NCBI RefSeq assembly: GCF_002257705.1
Contig: NZ_LSLK01000081.1
Span: 62,001 to 126,000 of the forward strand
Length of the DNA stretch: 64,000 nucleotides
Reading direction: 5' to 3'
From: Sporomusa silvacetica DSM 10669
Lineage (GTDB): Bacteria; Bacillota; Negativicutes; Sporomusales; Sporomusaceae
Below the pieces are notes generated by a model, which saw only the letters and a program-made list of their open reading frames with translations, searched no databases and had not been told where the DNA came from. The translations under genes and the position numbers were made by a program. Positions 16,863-26,526 of the stretch are shown piece by piece. The number at the start of each line of letters is the position of its first letter. Positions within the stretch are counted from its first letter, which is position 1.

Positions 16863-17066
16863 ATGATAAAAGAATGTGTTAATGGCATCCGAGATACTGT
16901 ACAAAATAATGCAGAAAAATTATGGGAGAAATTCTTGCGACGAGTAGCGCTAATAGCTCTAATTGGAATAGTGGATACTGAGTGGACCCGCTGGCATATT
17001 TCCACGCCATCAAATATAGAACTCCACACACCGGATAATACTACTAAGCTGATATCCTCAGAATAA
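16863..17066 (+). CDS. Small protein with a SecA-like segment (uncertain)
   Basis: 67 codons from the ATG at 16863, 9 bases after GGGAG. A segment KLWEKFLRRVALIALIGIVD followed by TEWTRWHI faintly recalls the SecA helical scaffold, where a similar E-x-R-x-V-x-L--VD-x-W-x-H-stretch occurs, but the match stops there. A hairpin with a T5 tail follows the gene. It could be a gene fragment or a genuine small protein. The opposite-strand frame across the same bases lacks a good start site. Confidence 0.35.
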   Translation: MIKECVNGIRDTVQNNAEKLWEKFLRRVALIALIGIVDTEWTRWHISTPSNIELHTPDNTTKLISSE

Positions 17067-17117
17067 ATTGTTACCCTGGTATCCATATTGTGTGTTCTTG
17101 GCTTGCATCTATTGTCA

Positions 17118-17183
17118 CTCTCCTTTACTGATTGTATTGAAGACAGTATCGCTTCAATGCAATCAACAACGGAGAGCATTTTT
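17118..17183 (+). terminator. Long imperfect hairpin with T run
   Basis: CTCTCC (17118-17123) pairs with GGAGAG (17171-17176). Inside, TGATTGTATTGAAG pairs with CTTCAATGCAATCA with one mismatch. CATTTTTATG follows. It fits a terminator for the small gene upstream and insulates the two-component system. Confidence 0.55.
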
Positions 17184-17351
17184 ATGTGACAACTTCGTTG
17201 CACTTCATGCTCTCATAGTATAAGCTATAAAAACTAAATCCTGATTAGACTAAGGTTATAATTTAATTAAAAATACTAAATAGTCTTTTCAACAGTGAAA
17301 AAAAATGGTTATATAAAGGATAGATGTTTATTGACCAGGAGGTAAGAATTT

Positions 17352-18044
17352 GTGCATGTTGACTATAAAAAAATATTAATTGTAGAGGATGAGCAGAAAA
17401 TCGCCCGTTTTCTTCAAATGGAATTGGAACATGAGGGTTTTGAAATATCCATTGAGTCAAATGGACGTATAGCGTTGGACCGTATTATACAGGAAAGCTA
17501 TGACCTAGTTCTCTTGGATATAATGTTACCGGAAATGGGCGGAATAGAAATTTGCAAACGGGTACGGGAGTTATCAGAAGTTCGTATTATTATGGTGACT
17601 GCCAAAGATGATATTATCGATAAAGTTACAGGACTTGATACCGGCGCAGATGACTATATAACGAAACCGTTTGCAACCCAGGAGCTTATTGCTCGTATTC
17701 GGGCTGCGCTGCGAAAAAATACAATGGTGCTGCCTTCATCAAATGATAATGAATTAAGAGTAAAAAACCTGGTTTTGTATCCTGAACGGTACGAAGTATA
17801 CATTGATCAGCAGGCGGTAGAACTAACGAAAAAAGAATACGACCTCCTGGAATACCTAATCCGCAATCGAAATATTGTCCTTAATCGCGAACGTATCCTT
17901 CAGGAGGTTTGGGGTTATGATTTTATGGGGAATACAAAAGTGGTAGATGTCTATATTCGATATTTGCGAAGTAAGCTGGATGAACGTTGTAAGCAAAAAT
18001 ATATTTACACAGTTAGAGGGGTTGGCTATGTGGTCAAAGATTAA
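17352..18044 (+). CDS. OmpR-family response regulator
   Basis: 230 residues starting at GTG (17352), 8 bases after AGGAGGT. Receiver domain about 1-120: acidic pair EDEQ near the start, phospho-acceptor aspartate in YDLVLLDIMLPEMGG, conserved K in ITKPFATQEL. The C-terminal winged helix (about 130-230) carries VELTKKEYDLLEYLIRNRN and YIYTVRGVGYVVKD. Its last 17 bases overlap the kinase gene. The adjacent convergent TolC-adaptor-RND operon (19535-25188) is the likely target, as is common for such pairs. Confidence 0.93.
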   Translation: MHVDYKKILIVEDEQKIARFLQMELEHEGFEISIESNGRIALDRIIQESYDLVLLDIMLPEMGGIEICKRVRELSEVRIIMVTAKDDIIDKVTGLDTGADDYITKPFATQELIARIRAALRKNTMVLPSSNDNELRVKNLVLYPERYEVYIDQQAVELTKKEYDLLEYLIRNRNIVLNRERILQEVWGYDFMGNTKVVDVYIRYLRSKLDERCKQKYIYTVRGVGYVVKD

Positions 18045-19527
18045 ACTTATGCAGATGCCCATTTCTATTAAATTAACAATCCTCTACGCAGTCATTTTGT
18101 CTTGCATCCTTCTATTTACAAGCTTTCTTACCTTTACAGGATTACTTTATGTACTTTTTACCCAAGCACATGATGATTTACGGCAAAGTGTAACAAACGT
18201 AACTCGTTACATAGAACAGTCGAATTCAGTTGACAGTAAGTTATTAGAAGAAAACCTCCTACCGCAGGGAGTAATACTAAAAATATACGATGATCAAGAT
18301 TCCCTGATTATTGATAGCGATACACATGTGCATGCGCCTACCCCTCCATGGGGTAATCATGAATTTGAGAATCCTAAATTTTCAAATCATGGATTTCATA
18401 ACCATGAATTTGACAATCATAACTTTGAGAACCCTAAATTTGCGGCAATGAAAAATGAATTGTCGCAACTAATCGACACTGATCATCTTTATTTCTATGA
18501 AACTAAAAATCAAATTTCCTTAGATGGGCATTTATTTAAGTTACACTTTATGAAACCTATGTTGGAGCAAAATCATTTCCTGAAAAATTTAATTATAAAC
18601 CTTTTTATTACCAATGGACTAGGTCTTATTATTGCAATCATATCTGGTATATTCCTTAGTAACAAAATATTACGACCTATTCGCAACATAACAGAAGCTG
18701 CAAAAGAAATAGAAATCAAAAATTTAGAAAAACGGATACCGCTAACAGATAGCAACGATGAACTTCATCAATTGGCTAAAACTTTTAATCATATGCTAAA
18801 CCGAATTCAAATGGGTTTTGAAAAGCAACGACGATTTGTATCGGATGTATCTCACGAACTAAGAACACCGATAACAGTAATTAGCGGCTATGCTGATATG
18901 CTGGATCGTTGGGGAAAACAAGATCCTCCCGCTTTACAGGAAGGCATTGAAGCTATAAAATCGGAAGCAAAAAATATGTATGGATTAATTGAGAAATTAC
19001 TGTTTTTAGCTAGAGCTGACCAAAACCGTCAAATACTAAAAAAGACTTCGCTCAACACAGAGCGCCTCATTGAGGAAATTTTTCAAGAAACTTGTATTAT
19101 TGCGCCAAATCATAAAATTATTCTCACGCAAAACGAACCTGCTCATATTTGTGCAGACTCCGCATCCATTAAACAAATGCTGAGAATTTTTATCGAGAAT
19201 AGCATAAACTATACCCCTAACGGGGGAAAAATCATTATTGACGCAAAAAAATTGGAACACTATTTTGAAGTTACTGTTAAAGACTCGGGAATAGGAATCC
19301 CGGGCGAGGATCAACCGCATGTATTTAGCCGTTTCTATCGAGTTGATAAGTCCCGTTCCAAAGTTACTGGAGGCACTGGGCTCGGGCTTTCAATTGCCAG
19401 TTGGATTGCTAAGCAGCATAATAGTACAATTAAGTTAGATAGTAAATTGGGAGAAGGAACTACAATAATAATTCGCATCCCACTTCATTTATTTAATCAA
19501 CCGGAAACGGGACAAAGACAAATATAA
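18028..19527 (+). CDS. Sensor histidine kinase with His/Asn-rich sensor loop
   Basis: 499 residues from the ATG at 18028 (MWSKIKLMQMP), after GAGGGG and overlapping the regulator gene. Membrane helix 1 is about 15-45. The extracytoplasmic loop contains an unusual repeat of N-H-x-F and ENPKF units (about residues 108-137). Helix 2 is FITNGLGLIIAIISGIFLS, then HAMP (ILRPIRNITEAAKEIEIKNL), HisKA with SHELRTP, and HATPase with ENSINYTPNGG, DSGIGIP and GGTGLGLSIA. All catalytic motifs are intact. The loop suggests binding of a divalent metal such as Zn, Ni or Cu, which is an inference. The signal is passed to the regulator encoded at 17352. Confidence 0.92.
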   Translation: MWSKIKLMQMPISIKLTILYAVILSCILLFTSFLTFTGLLYVLFTQAHDDLRQSVTNVTRYIEQSNSVDSKLLEENLLPQGVILKIYDDQDSLIIDSDTHVHAPTPPWGNHEFENPKFSNHGFHNHEFDNHNFENPKFAAMKNELSQLIDTDHLYFYETKNQISLDGHLFKLHFMKPMLEQNHFLKNLIINLFITNGLGLIIAIISGIFLSNKILRPIRNITEAAKEIEIKNLEKRIPLTDSNDELHQLAKTFNHMLNRIQMGFEKQRRFVSDVSHELRTPITVISGYADMLDRWGKQDPPALQEGIEAIKSEAKNMYGLIEKLLFLARADQNRQILKKTSLNTERLIEEIFQETCIIAPNHKIILTQNEPAHICADSASIKQMLRIFIENSINYTPNGGKIIIDAKKLEHYFEVTVKDSGIGIPGEDQPHVFSRFYRVDKSRSKVTGGTGLGLSIASWIAKQHNSTIKLDSKLGEGTTIIIRIPLHLFNQPETGQRQI

Positions 19528-19534
19528 ACTCAGA

Positions 19535-22500
19535 TTATTTATCTGCAGTTACAGACTTTTTCCTGGATTCACGCCAGTTAGTAATCTTTTCTGTTACATT
19601 TTCCACCACGACAAAGAGAACAGGGATTAAAAATATTCCCAGCGCAGTAGCGGTAAACATCCCGCCCACAACAGCTGTGCCCATCGAATTTCTGGCACCG
19701 GCACCGGCGCCGGTCGCTACTGCTAACGGAATGCAGCCAATAACGAAGGACAATGACGTCATTATAATCGGACGAAGACGGGTTTTTGCCGCTTCAATAG
19801 CAGCCTGTACCGGGTTCATCCCATTGTCAACTCTGACTTTGGCAAACTCGACAATTAATATCGCATTCTTGGCTGCCAGACCAATAAGCATTACTAACCC
19901 AATTTGCATGTATACGCTATTTTCTAAATTGCGTACATACTGGAACAGGAAGGCCCCAAAAACACCGGTTGGCACTGAAAGCAATACCGCAAAAGGAACA
20001 CTCCAGCTTTCGTACAAAGCCGCCAAGCACAAAAAGACAAATACAATCGCCAATCCGAAGGCAAACGCCGTACGCGAACCGGCGAGCTTTTCCTCACGGC
20101 TTTGCCCCGACCACTCATAGGTATAACCCTCAGATAAAGTTTGCAGTGCCACCTCTTCGAGTGCAGCCATAGCTTGGCCGGAGCTATACCCGTCTGCCTG
20201 TCTGCCGTTGATTTGAACAGCCTTAACCCCATTATACCGGGTAATAATCGTTGGCGCATTAATCTGCTTGGGTTTAAGTAGTGTGTTTAACGGAACCATC
20301 ACGTTATTGGAACTTTTTACATAAAGAAAACGGGTTGCATCCACATCACCACGGAATGTGTTTTCTGCTTGCACGATAACTTTATAGGTTCGACCAAATT
20401 TGTTAAAATCGTTAACCTGGCTGCCACCAAGGAATACTTGTAATGCCGTAAATACATCATCAACAGCCACTCCCAGTTGTTCAGCCTTTTCCCGGTCTAC
20501 CTCAAATTCATAGCTTGGAGTACTGGCTTTAAAGTTTGACGATATCGAGGCAATCTCCGGACGCTCTTTGGCGGCCGTCACGACTTTTTGGGCCATGCTG
20601 TCCAAATCATTCAGTGAACCGCCACTCCGGTCCTGCAGCATCAGGGTAAAGCCGCCAACCGTTCCCAATCCCGGTAAGCTCGGAGGAGCAAATGCAATTA
20701 CTGTGCCTTCCGGATACTGAGCTCCATTCATGATTGTCTGTTTTATTTCGTCTTTTAATTGTAATTCGGGTTTTTGCCGCTTATCCCAAGAATCCAGAGA
20801 AATAGATATGGCTCCGGCATTAGGCTTTGAGCCTCCACCCAGTATATCCCTGCTTGGCATCAACATGATATTTTTAACCCCGGGCTGCGCACTTACTGTT
20901 TCGGAAAATTGCTGCATAACATCCATTGTTCTGTTCAAACTGGATGCCTCAGGTAAAGTGATAGACGCCATATAATAGCCCTGGTCTTCATCAGGTACAA
21001 AGGAGGATGGCACCAGTTTATATAATCCCCCAGTCAGGATGAGTAACACGATAAGCAGAACCAGGCACAGGCGGGCTTTAGGAATAATCCTGCCTAATCC
21101 ATCGCCATACCACGCCAGATTTTTTTCAAACCAATTATTGAATTGGCTAAAAAAACGCGCCAACACTCCATGGTGTTCCTGTTCTTCATGGGGTTTAAGC
21201 AGCATTACGCACAGGGCCGGTGTAAGTGACAAAGCAACAATGGCTGACAAAGCCATCGAAACCACGATAGTTAACGCAAATTGTTTATATAAAATCCCCG
21301 TAGTACCGCTTAAAAACGCAACCGGAATAAATACCGACGCCAAGACAAAGGCAATGGCAACAACCGGGCCGGATACTTCACTCATGGCCCGTTTAGTAGC
21401 CGTGAGCGGCGAAAGCCCGGAATAGCGCATATGATGTTCGACCGCTTCAATAACGACAATGGCGTCATCAACAACCAGACCGATCGCCAGCACCAGCGCA
21501 AACAGAGTAAGCGTATTGATGGTAAAACCTAATACACTAAAAGCGCCAAAAGTACCCAATAGGGATACAGGAATTGCCAGCAACGGGATGAGCGTCGCCC
21601 GCCAGCTTTGCAAAAATACAAATACCACAATGACCACTAATAGCAATGCTTCGGCAAAGGTTTTAACGACTTCCTTCATAGATTCGCGTACGAATTCGGT
21701 ACTATCAACAGTAATATTATACTGCATATCTCCTGGAAAATTCTTCGATGCTTTTTCAATTACTGCTTTTACATTACTAATAGTCTCTAGGGCATTGGCA
21801 TCACTTGTTAATTTAACGCCAAACCCGGTGGATAAATGACCGTTTAGAAAGGCACCACCAGCATCATAATCCTTGCTGCCGAGTTCCACCCGGGCAATAT
21901 CCTTAATCCTGACAAAGGATCCATCTGATTCTGAACGTACAATGATATTTTCAAACTCTTTCGCATCAGTGAGGCGGCCTTTTACTCTGGCCGTATACTG
22001 AAATTGCTGTTCAGATGCCACAGGCATTTTACCAAAAGTCCCGGCGGCCGCCTGAACATTCTGCGTTTCAATGGCAGAGGTCACATCACCGACTGAAATG
22101 CCGAGTTGTGCCATCTTATCCGGCTGCAGCCAAATCCGCATACCGTAGTTTGAACCGAATTCATCTACTTCACCAACACCTTTAACCCGTTTGATATCAT
22201 CAATAAGATAAATACTGCCATAGTTTTTTAAGAAATTACGATCAAAGCTGTCACTCGGTGACCAGAGATTAAAAATCAACGACGTATCTTGTGATGATTT
22301 ACGGGTAGTTACCCCGGATGTTTGTACCGTACCTGGCAACGAGGCGTTGGCCTGCGCTACCCTGCTCTGTGCTTGCACGGCAGCCGTGTCAGAATTTTTG
22401 TCTGTCTCAAACTGAATTCTAAGCGAATAGGAACCGGAATCGGTACTGTTGGAAGACATACTAACCATATCTTCGACTCCATTGACCTGTTCTTCAATAA

Positions 22501-22690
22501 CCTGGGCAACTGTCTGATCAACAACATCCGCATTTGCGCCTTGATACGTGGTGCTTACCGAAATTGTCGGTGGCGATATTTGTGGATACTGGGCTACAGG
22601 CAAAGTAAAAGCGGCAACTGTACCTAGTAAAGTAATTATAATTGACAAAACGATGGCAAAAATAGGGCGGTTAATAAAGAAATCAGCCAT
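19535..22690 (-). CDS. RND efflux pump permease, AcrB-like (HAE1)
   Basis: 1051 residues. It opens MADFFINRPIFAIVLSIIIT like AcrB/MexB and has LALVLAIGLVVDDAIVVIEA in helix 4 with both proton-relay aspartates, the second-half helix pattern GLAAKNAILIVEFA, and full length. It forms the inner-membrane part of a tripartite pump with the adaptor (22702) and channel (23893). The three genes are on one strand with 11- and 24-base gaps, so they form an operon. The gene is convergent with the two-component system, ending 7 bases from the kinase stop. Likely substrates are hydrophobic toxic compounds; no more can be said. Confidence 0.95.
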   Translation of the reverse strand: MADFFINRPIFAIVLSIIITLLGTVAAFTLPVAQYPQISPPTISVSTTYQGANADVVDQTVAQVIEEQVNGVEDMVSMSSNSTDSGSYSLRIQFETDKNSDTAAVQAQSRVAQANASLPGTVQTSGVTTRKSSQDTSLIFNLWSPSDSFDRNFLKNYGSIYLIDDIKRVKGVGEVDEFGSNYGMRIWLQPDKMAQLGISVGDVTSAIETQNVQAAAGTFGKMPVASEQQFQYTARVKGRLTDAKEFENIIVRSESDGSFVRIKDIARVELGSKDYDAGGAFLNGHLSTGFGVKLTSDANALETISNVKAVIEKASKNFPGDMQYNITVDSTEFVRESMKEVVKTFAEALLLVVIVVFVFLQSWRATLIPLLAIPVSLLGTFGAFSVLGFTINTLTLFALVLAIGLVVDDAIVVIEAVEHHMRYSGLSPLTATKRAMSEVSGPVVAIAFVLASVFIPVAFLSGTTGILYKQFALTIVVSMALSAIVALSLTPALCVMLLKPHEEQEHHGVLARFFSQFNNWFEKNLAWYGDGLGRIIPKARLCLVLLIVLLILTGGLYKLVPSSFVPDEDQGYYMASITLPEASSLNRTMDVMQQFSETVSAQPGVKNIMLMPSRDILGGGSKPNAGAISISLDSWDKRQKPELQLKDEIKQTIMNGAQYPEGTVIAFAPPSLPGLGTVGGFTLMLQDRSGGSLNDLDSMAQKVVTAAKERPEIASISSNFKASTPSYEFEVDREKAEQLGVAVDDVFTALQVFLGGSQVNDFNKFGRTYKVIVQAENTFRGDVDATRFLYVKSSNNVMVPLNTLLKPKQINAPTIITRYNGVKAVQINGRQADGYSSGQAMAALEEVALQTLSEGYTYEWSGQSREEKLAGSRTAFAFGLAIVFVFLCLAALYESWSVPFAVLLSVPTGVFGAFLFQYVRNLENSVYMQIGLVMLIGLAAKNAILIVEFAKVRVDNGMNPVQAAIEAAKTRLRPIIMTSLSFVIGCIPLAVATGAGAGARNSMGTAVVGGMFTATALGIFLIPVLFVVVENVTEKITNWRESRKKSVTADK

Positions 22691-22701
22691 ATGAGCGCCC
22701 C

Positions 22702-23868
22702 CTATTGCTTGGCCGGAATTAGTGCATCCGGTTCTATCATTGTTACTTGCAGCGAACTTCCTTGTTTTGCCTTGTCAATCCCTTCGACTACGACACGGTC
22801 ATTGGCGCTAAGCCCCTCTTCCACCAGCCACATATCACCAATTTTATCTCCTAATTTTACCTGTCTGCTCTCAGCCTTATTATCGTCAGTGACGACGATG
22901 ACAAAGGTATTATCCAGCACTTGCTTAACTGCCTTTTGCGGAATCAGTAAAGCTCCCTGACGCACGGTTTCTTGCACGACTACCCGGGCAAACATCCCCG
23001 GCAACAGAAAATTTTGCGGATTATCAAAACTGGCTTTGAGCGTAATCGTGCCTGTCGTGTCGCTAACCCCCCTGTCAACTTGCTCTACCTGACCTATGAG
23101 CGGATATTCCTTGCCGTCACTTAGCATCAGTTGCAGGTGGTCTTTAAAACTGGCAGGTAGTGAGCCATTACCACTGCGAATATATTTTAAATACTCAGTT
23201 TCGCTCATACTAAACTGCACCCAAACCGGATTTATTGAGGACACGGTAGCCATTGTTGTGGAACCGGCTACCACATAATAACCGAGACTTACATCATTTA
23301 CGTCAATGCGTCCATCCACCGACGAAACAATTAATGTATCCTGCTCGTCCTCCATGGCCTGTTGCAAACTGGCCTGGTTAACCTCAATCGCAGCCGCTTC
23401 TTCTTCGGCTTGGGATATATAAGCATCTAAAGTTTGCTGGGAAACCCCTTTTAAAGCTGCCAATTTTTGATAACGTTCTACGTCTTTCTGTGTATTGTTA
23501 AGAGTTGCCTGTGATTTAACCAGCGTAGCCCTTGCCGAATTAATCGCTGACCGGTATTGCTTATTATCAATTCGGAACAAAGGCTGGCCTTTAAAGACGG
23601 TATCACCGCCATTAACCATCTTAGCAATAATGTTACCAGATACCTTTGACATAATTTTTACTTCACTTTTTGCTTTTACCTGCCCTACAAATTCCCGGCT
23701 GATTGGCGTATCACGCGTTACTACTTGCATAGCCTTTACCGCTACGGTCTGAGCGGCATTAGTCGGTTGTGTTTTGGACAACATTCCGCTGCGTACAACA
23801 ACAATGCCAAGCAAAACAACTACAATAATCAAACCAACATACAATTTCTTCGAACCTTGGATACTCAA
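22702..23868 (-). CDS. RND efflux adaptor (membrane fusion protein)
   Basis: 388 residues. An N-terminal membrane anchor (about 8-28, LYVGLIIVVVLLGIVVV) is followed by VAVKAMQVVTRDTPISREFV, the lipoyl half motif VKIMSKVSGNIIAKMVNGGD and its return half (DTLIVSSVDGRIDVNDVSLG), and a long alpha-hairpin (about 95-175). The order is that of AcrA/MexA. It bridges the pump encoded at 19535 and the channel encoded at 23893. It is the middle gene of a three-gene operon. Confidence 0.94.
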   Translation of the reverse strand: MSIQGSKKLYVGLIIVVVLLGIVVVRSGMLSKTQPTNAAQTVAVKAMQVVTRDTPISREFVGQVKAKSEVKIMSKVSGNIIAKMVNGGDTVFKGQPLFRIDNKQYRSAINSARATLVKSQATLNNTQKDVERYQKLAALKGVSQQTLDAYISQAEEEAAAIEVNQASLQQAMEDEQDTLIVSSVDGRIDVNDVSLGYYVVAGSTTMATVSSINPVWVQFSMSETEYLKYIRSGNGSLPASFKDHLQLMLSDGKEYPLIGQVEQVDRGVSDTTGTITLKASFDNPQNFLLPGMFARVVVQETVRQGALLIPQKAVKQVLDNTFVIVVTDDNKAESRQVKLGDKIGDMWLVEEGLSANDRVVVEGIDKAKQGSSLQVTMIEPDALIPAKQ

Positions 23869-23892
23869 TTGTCATTCCTCCTACTTACACTG

Positions 23893-25188
23893 TTATTGCA
23901 CCGGCAAGCCCATAGCCTGTTCCAGTTTCGCTTTGTTCGTATTATAATCGTACAACGCCTGGATATAATCCTTTTTAGCGGAATCCAACGCTAATACTGC
24001 ATCACGCAGATCAAGATTGGTCCCAACCCCGACCTCATAGCTGGCTTTTTGGATCATTAAATTTTCTTCAGCCTGATCCACCGACACCTTAGTGGTATCC
24101 ATCTGCTTTTCTGCCTCATGCATACTCAAATAATACTGACGCACATTCAGCAGAATGGTGTCGCGTTGCTGTAAGGCCTGATCCTTTACCATATCTACAT
24201 TATGATGGGCTTGCTTAACCTCAGAATCGGTTAAGCCGCCATCAAACACATTAAACGTCGTAGTTAATTTCACCAGCCAATTGCTGTTCTTTGAACCCGG
24301 TAAATGACTGCCATACCAATCCTGATCGGCCGTAAAATTGACAGTTGGCCGCCATCCACTTTTAGCAATATCCACATCATACTGGGCACTGGCGATTTGG
24401 GCCTCATATTGTGCCAACTCCGGCCGGTGTGCTACAGCATATGTAAGACATTTTTCCAGCGTCTGCGGGTATTTTTCGTAGGTAAAAACATCTTTGAGCG
24501 TAACTTCGGTGGCATGCGGCAAACCAATGGCATTGTTTAGTGCAGCTACTGCATTTGTATAATTATTTTGTGCCGTAATTAAGTCATTCTGAGCTCCCGC
24601 TAAACTCACCTGACTTGACAATACATCGGTCTTGGCCACCATACCTAAGTCAAATTTATCCTTAACCAGCTTCAGGTGATCTTCATAATTTTTGACTGTT
24701 TCCTGATTCACCCGTACTTCATTAAGGTATTGCAGTACAGTAAGATAGTCGCTAACTACCGTCAGCTTCAGTTGTTGTTTAGTTGCCTCCGTATTCAGGT
24801 CCGCTACCTTGAGCGCAAGTTTGGCCTGTTCAATTTCGCTTTCCAATTCACCCCCGGAATATATAGGCAATGTAAGTTCCAGCTGATTGTCAAAATTATT
24901 CGTATATTCATATGTACCTGTTCCTGTTTCCGACGGAGGAGTATTATATCTCTGGTCAGTATGGGTAGCACTAATAGAAACTCCCTTACTTTTTTCAGCC
25001 TGCTTCACAGCCCAATAATACTTTTCCCGGGACGATTGAGCATATTTAATGTCATAGTTATTCTTTAAAGCCAAAGCAGTACAATCTTCTACCGACAGTT
25101 CCACCGGAGCGGCAACCACCGGCTGTGTTAATGTCATTAGCATGACAATAGGGATAATGATTAGGAAATATTGCTGGCATTTGCTCAT
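23893..25188 (-). CDS. TolC-family outer-membrane efflux channel
   Basis: 431 residues. A signal peptide (about 1-27, ending PVVAAP) is followed by LSVEDCTALALKNNYDIKYA, the typical TolC first helix, and the internally repeated long alpha-helical half-domains (ANNDLITAQNNYTNAVAALNN-like and AKKDYIQALYDYNTNKAKLE-like segments). It would provide the outer-membrane exit duct, which also indicates that the host has an outer membrane. It is the first gene of the operon with adaptor and pump. The adaptor/pump pair at 6300-10525 may share it. Confidence 0.93.
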   Translation of the reverse strand: MSKCQQYFLIIIPIVMLMTLTQPVVAAPVELSVEDCTALALKNNYDIKYAQSSREKYYWAVKQAEKSKGVSISATHTDQRYNTPPSETGTGTYEYTNNFDNQLELTLPIYSGGELESEIEQAKLALKVADLNTEATKQQLKLTVVSDYLTVLQYLNEVRVNQETVKNYEDHLKLVKDKFDLGMVAKTDVLSSQVSLAGAQNDLITAQNNYTNAVAALNNAIGLPHATEVTLKDVFTYEKYPQTLEKCLTYAVAHRPELAQYEAQIASAQYDVDIAKSGWRPTVNFTADQDWYGSHLPGSKNSNWLVKLTTTFNVFDGGLTDSEVKQAHHNVDMVKDQALQQRDTILLNVRQYYLSMHEAEKQMDTTKVSVDQAEENLMIQKASYEVGVGTNLDLRDAVLALDSAKKDYIQALYDYNTNKAKLEQAMGLPVQ

Positions 25189-25608
25189 ACTAAACCTCCA
25201 CGAAATTTTTTTTTAATTGAAAGAGTTCTAGTCCTATATGAATCCTCCAAGTTATTCTTGCTATGTAGATACTATAGACTAAATAAAAAAAGAACCTAAT
25301 CTCCAATACCTAAAAAAGGCACTAAGATATGATGAAAAACACAACCGATAATACTTAAAAGAATATCAGTTCCAAATTAAACCAGGGTTAATCCAAGATT
25401 AGAATTAGATTAAAAAATATCTTTATCTTCTTAAAATTGCTAAAGAGTGTTTTGATATAGATATAGATGTATATTTATTGGGGGTATATTAAATTGCATG
25501 CCAAAAAGAAAAAAACCTAAACTGACGTTTAGGCAAATATAACGCTCAACTTTCGCAGTTAAAAGAAAGAAATAATAAAAATGACCGAGCTGGGGTTTTA
25601 ATGGTTTT
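25189..25608. other. AT-rich intergenic stretch upstream of tolC-like gene
   Basis: No convincing gene. On the minus strand CCTAAAC-GTCA-GTTTAGG (25514-25531) is followed by a T7 run, a possible terminator or leader hairpin ahead of the efflux operon. A 60-codon minus-strand frame in this region lacks a ribosome site and looks random. Confidence 0.4.
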
Positions 25609-25636
25609 TTGACATATTGCATTTATATGGTATAAT
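25609..25636 (+). promoter_or_regulatory. Promoter of the YczE-like gene
   Basis: TTGACA (25609-25614) and TATAAT (25631-25636) are perfect consensus hexamers with a 16-base spacer. The coding start follows 35 bases later. Confidence 0.75.
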
Positions 25637-25671
25637 TAAAAGATATTATTATTTTGATAGAAGGTTTTATT

Positions 25672-26373
25672 ATGTCTATTTCAAAGCGTTGGCTTTTATT
25701 TTTTTGCGGTCTTTTCTTTGTCGCTCTTGGTATTTCCTGCATCGTTAAAAGCATGCTTGGTACCGCGCCGATTTCTAGCACACCTTATATTTTTAGTTTG
25801 CGTTATCCCATTTCCCTCGGCGGCTTTACCTTTATCGTAAATATGTTATTCCTACTTGCGCAAATTCTGATCTTGCGGCGACAGTTTCAATACATTCAGT
25901 TGCTACAGATCCCCATAACCGGTATCTTTGGCTGTTTCATTGATCTTACAATGTACCTGCTTAATATCGTGACACCGGAATTGTATATCAGTAAATTTAT
26001 TATATTGTTGGTAGGAACTAGCATCCTAGCCCTAGGCGTTGCTCTAGAAATCATTGGAAATGTTGTCACTCTTCCTGGTGAAGGCATTGTCAATGCCATT
26101 GCCACTCATTGGCATTTTGAATTTGGCAATACAAAGACCTGCTTTGACACAAGTATCGTCCTCATTGCAGGCATCTTATCCTGGTTTTACTTCGGCGAAG
26201 TCCACGGCATTCGCGAAGGCACCTTGATTTCCGCCTTCATCACTGGTTCTATCGCCAGATTTTTCATCAAACATTTAAGCTACATAGACAAAAGCGGCAG
26301 CCGTATCTTCCATCTTCCTTTCACAACATTTCCTGATGATGTTGAAAAAAATCATAGCTATCAGTACAATTAA
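25672..26373 (+). CDS. YczE/YitT-like integral membrane protein
   Basis: 233 residues from the ATG at 25672, preceded by AGAAGG; the upstream TTG at 25654 is less likely. Five hydrophobic helices are seen: LLFFCGLFFVALGISCIV, FTFIVNMLFLLAQILIL, a central pair around FGCFIDLTMYLLN and FIILLVGTSILALGVALEI, and DTSIVLIAGILSWFYFG. The GTAPISSTPY segment after helix 1 is typical of the YczE group of YitT-related membrane proteins, whose function is unknown. It has a strong promoter and a strong terminator of its own, so it is a single-gene unit. Confidence 0.82.
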   Translation: MSISKRWLLFFCGLFFVALGISCIVKSMLGTAPISSTPYIFSLRYPISLGGFTFIVNMLFLLAQILILRRQFQYIQLLQIPITGIFGCFIDLTMYLLNIVTPELYISKFIILLVGTSILALGVALEIIGNVVTLPGEGIVNAIATHWHFEFGNTKTCFDTSIVLIAGILSWFYFGEVHGIREGTLISAFITGSIARFFIKHLSYIDKSGSRIFHLPFTTFPDDVEKNHSYQYN

Positions 26374-26380
26374 AGAATTA

Positions 26381-26422
26381 CCCCTGCATTCTCTTTTGCT
26401 TGAGATTGCAGGGGTTTGTTTT
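26381..26422 (+). terminator. Rho-independent terminator after YczE-like gene
   Basis: CCCCTGCA (26381-26388) pairs with TGCAGGGG (26407-26414), extended by CTC/GAG inside, and is followed by TTTGTTTT. Confidence 0.8.
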
Positions 26423-26526
26423 CGATCTTGACCTGTGGTGCAAAAGAGTTATTTAGACTGCTGTAGATAAAGACCTATACCAAGAGATACTACAAGACTT
26501 TGCCATTCGGGGTTGCTTTATTGTCT

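Noticed and set aside
16775..17203. Minus-strand frame of 142 codons opposite the small gene at 16863
   Set aside because: No ribosome site and no recognisable domain; it also crosses a terminator-like hairpin.
25440..25622. Minus-strand frame of 60 codons upstream of the tolC-like gene
   Set aside because: No ribosome site, AT-driven composition, and it overlaps the promoter of the YczE-like gene.
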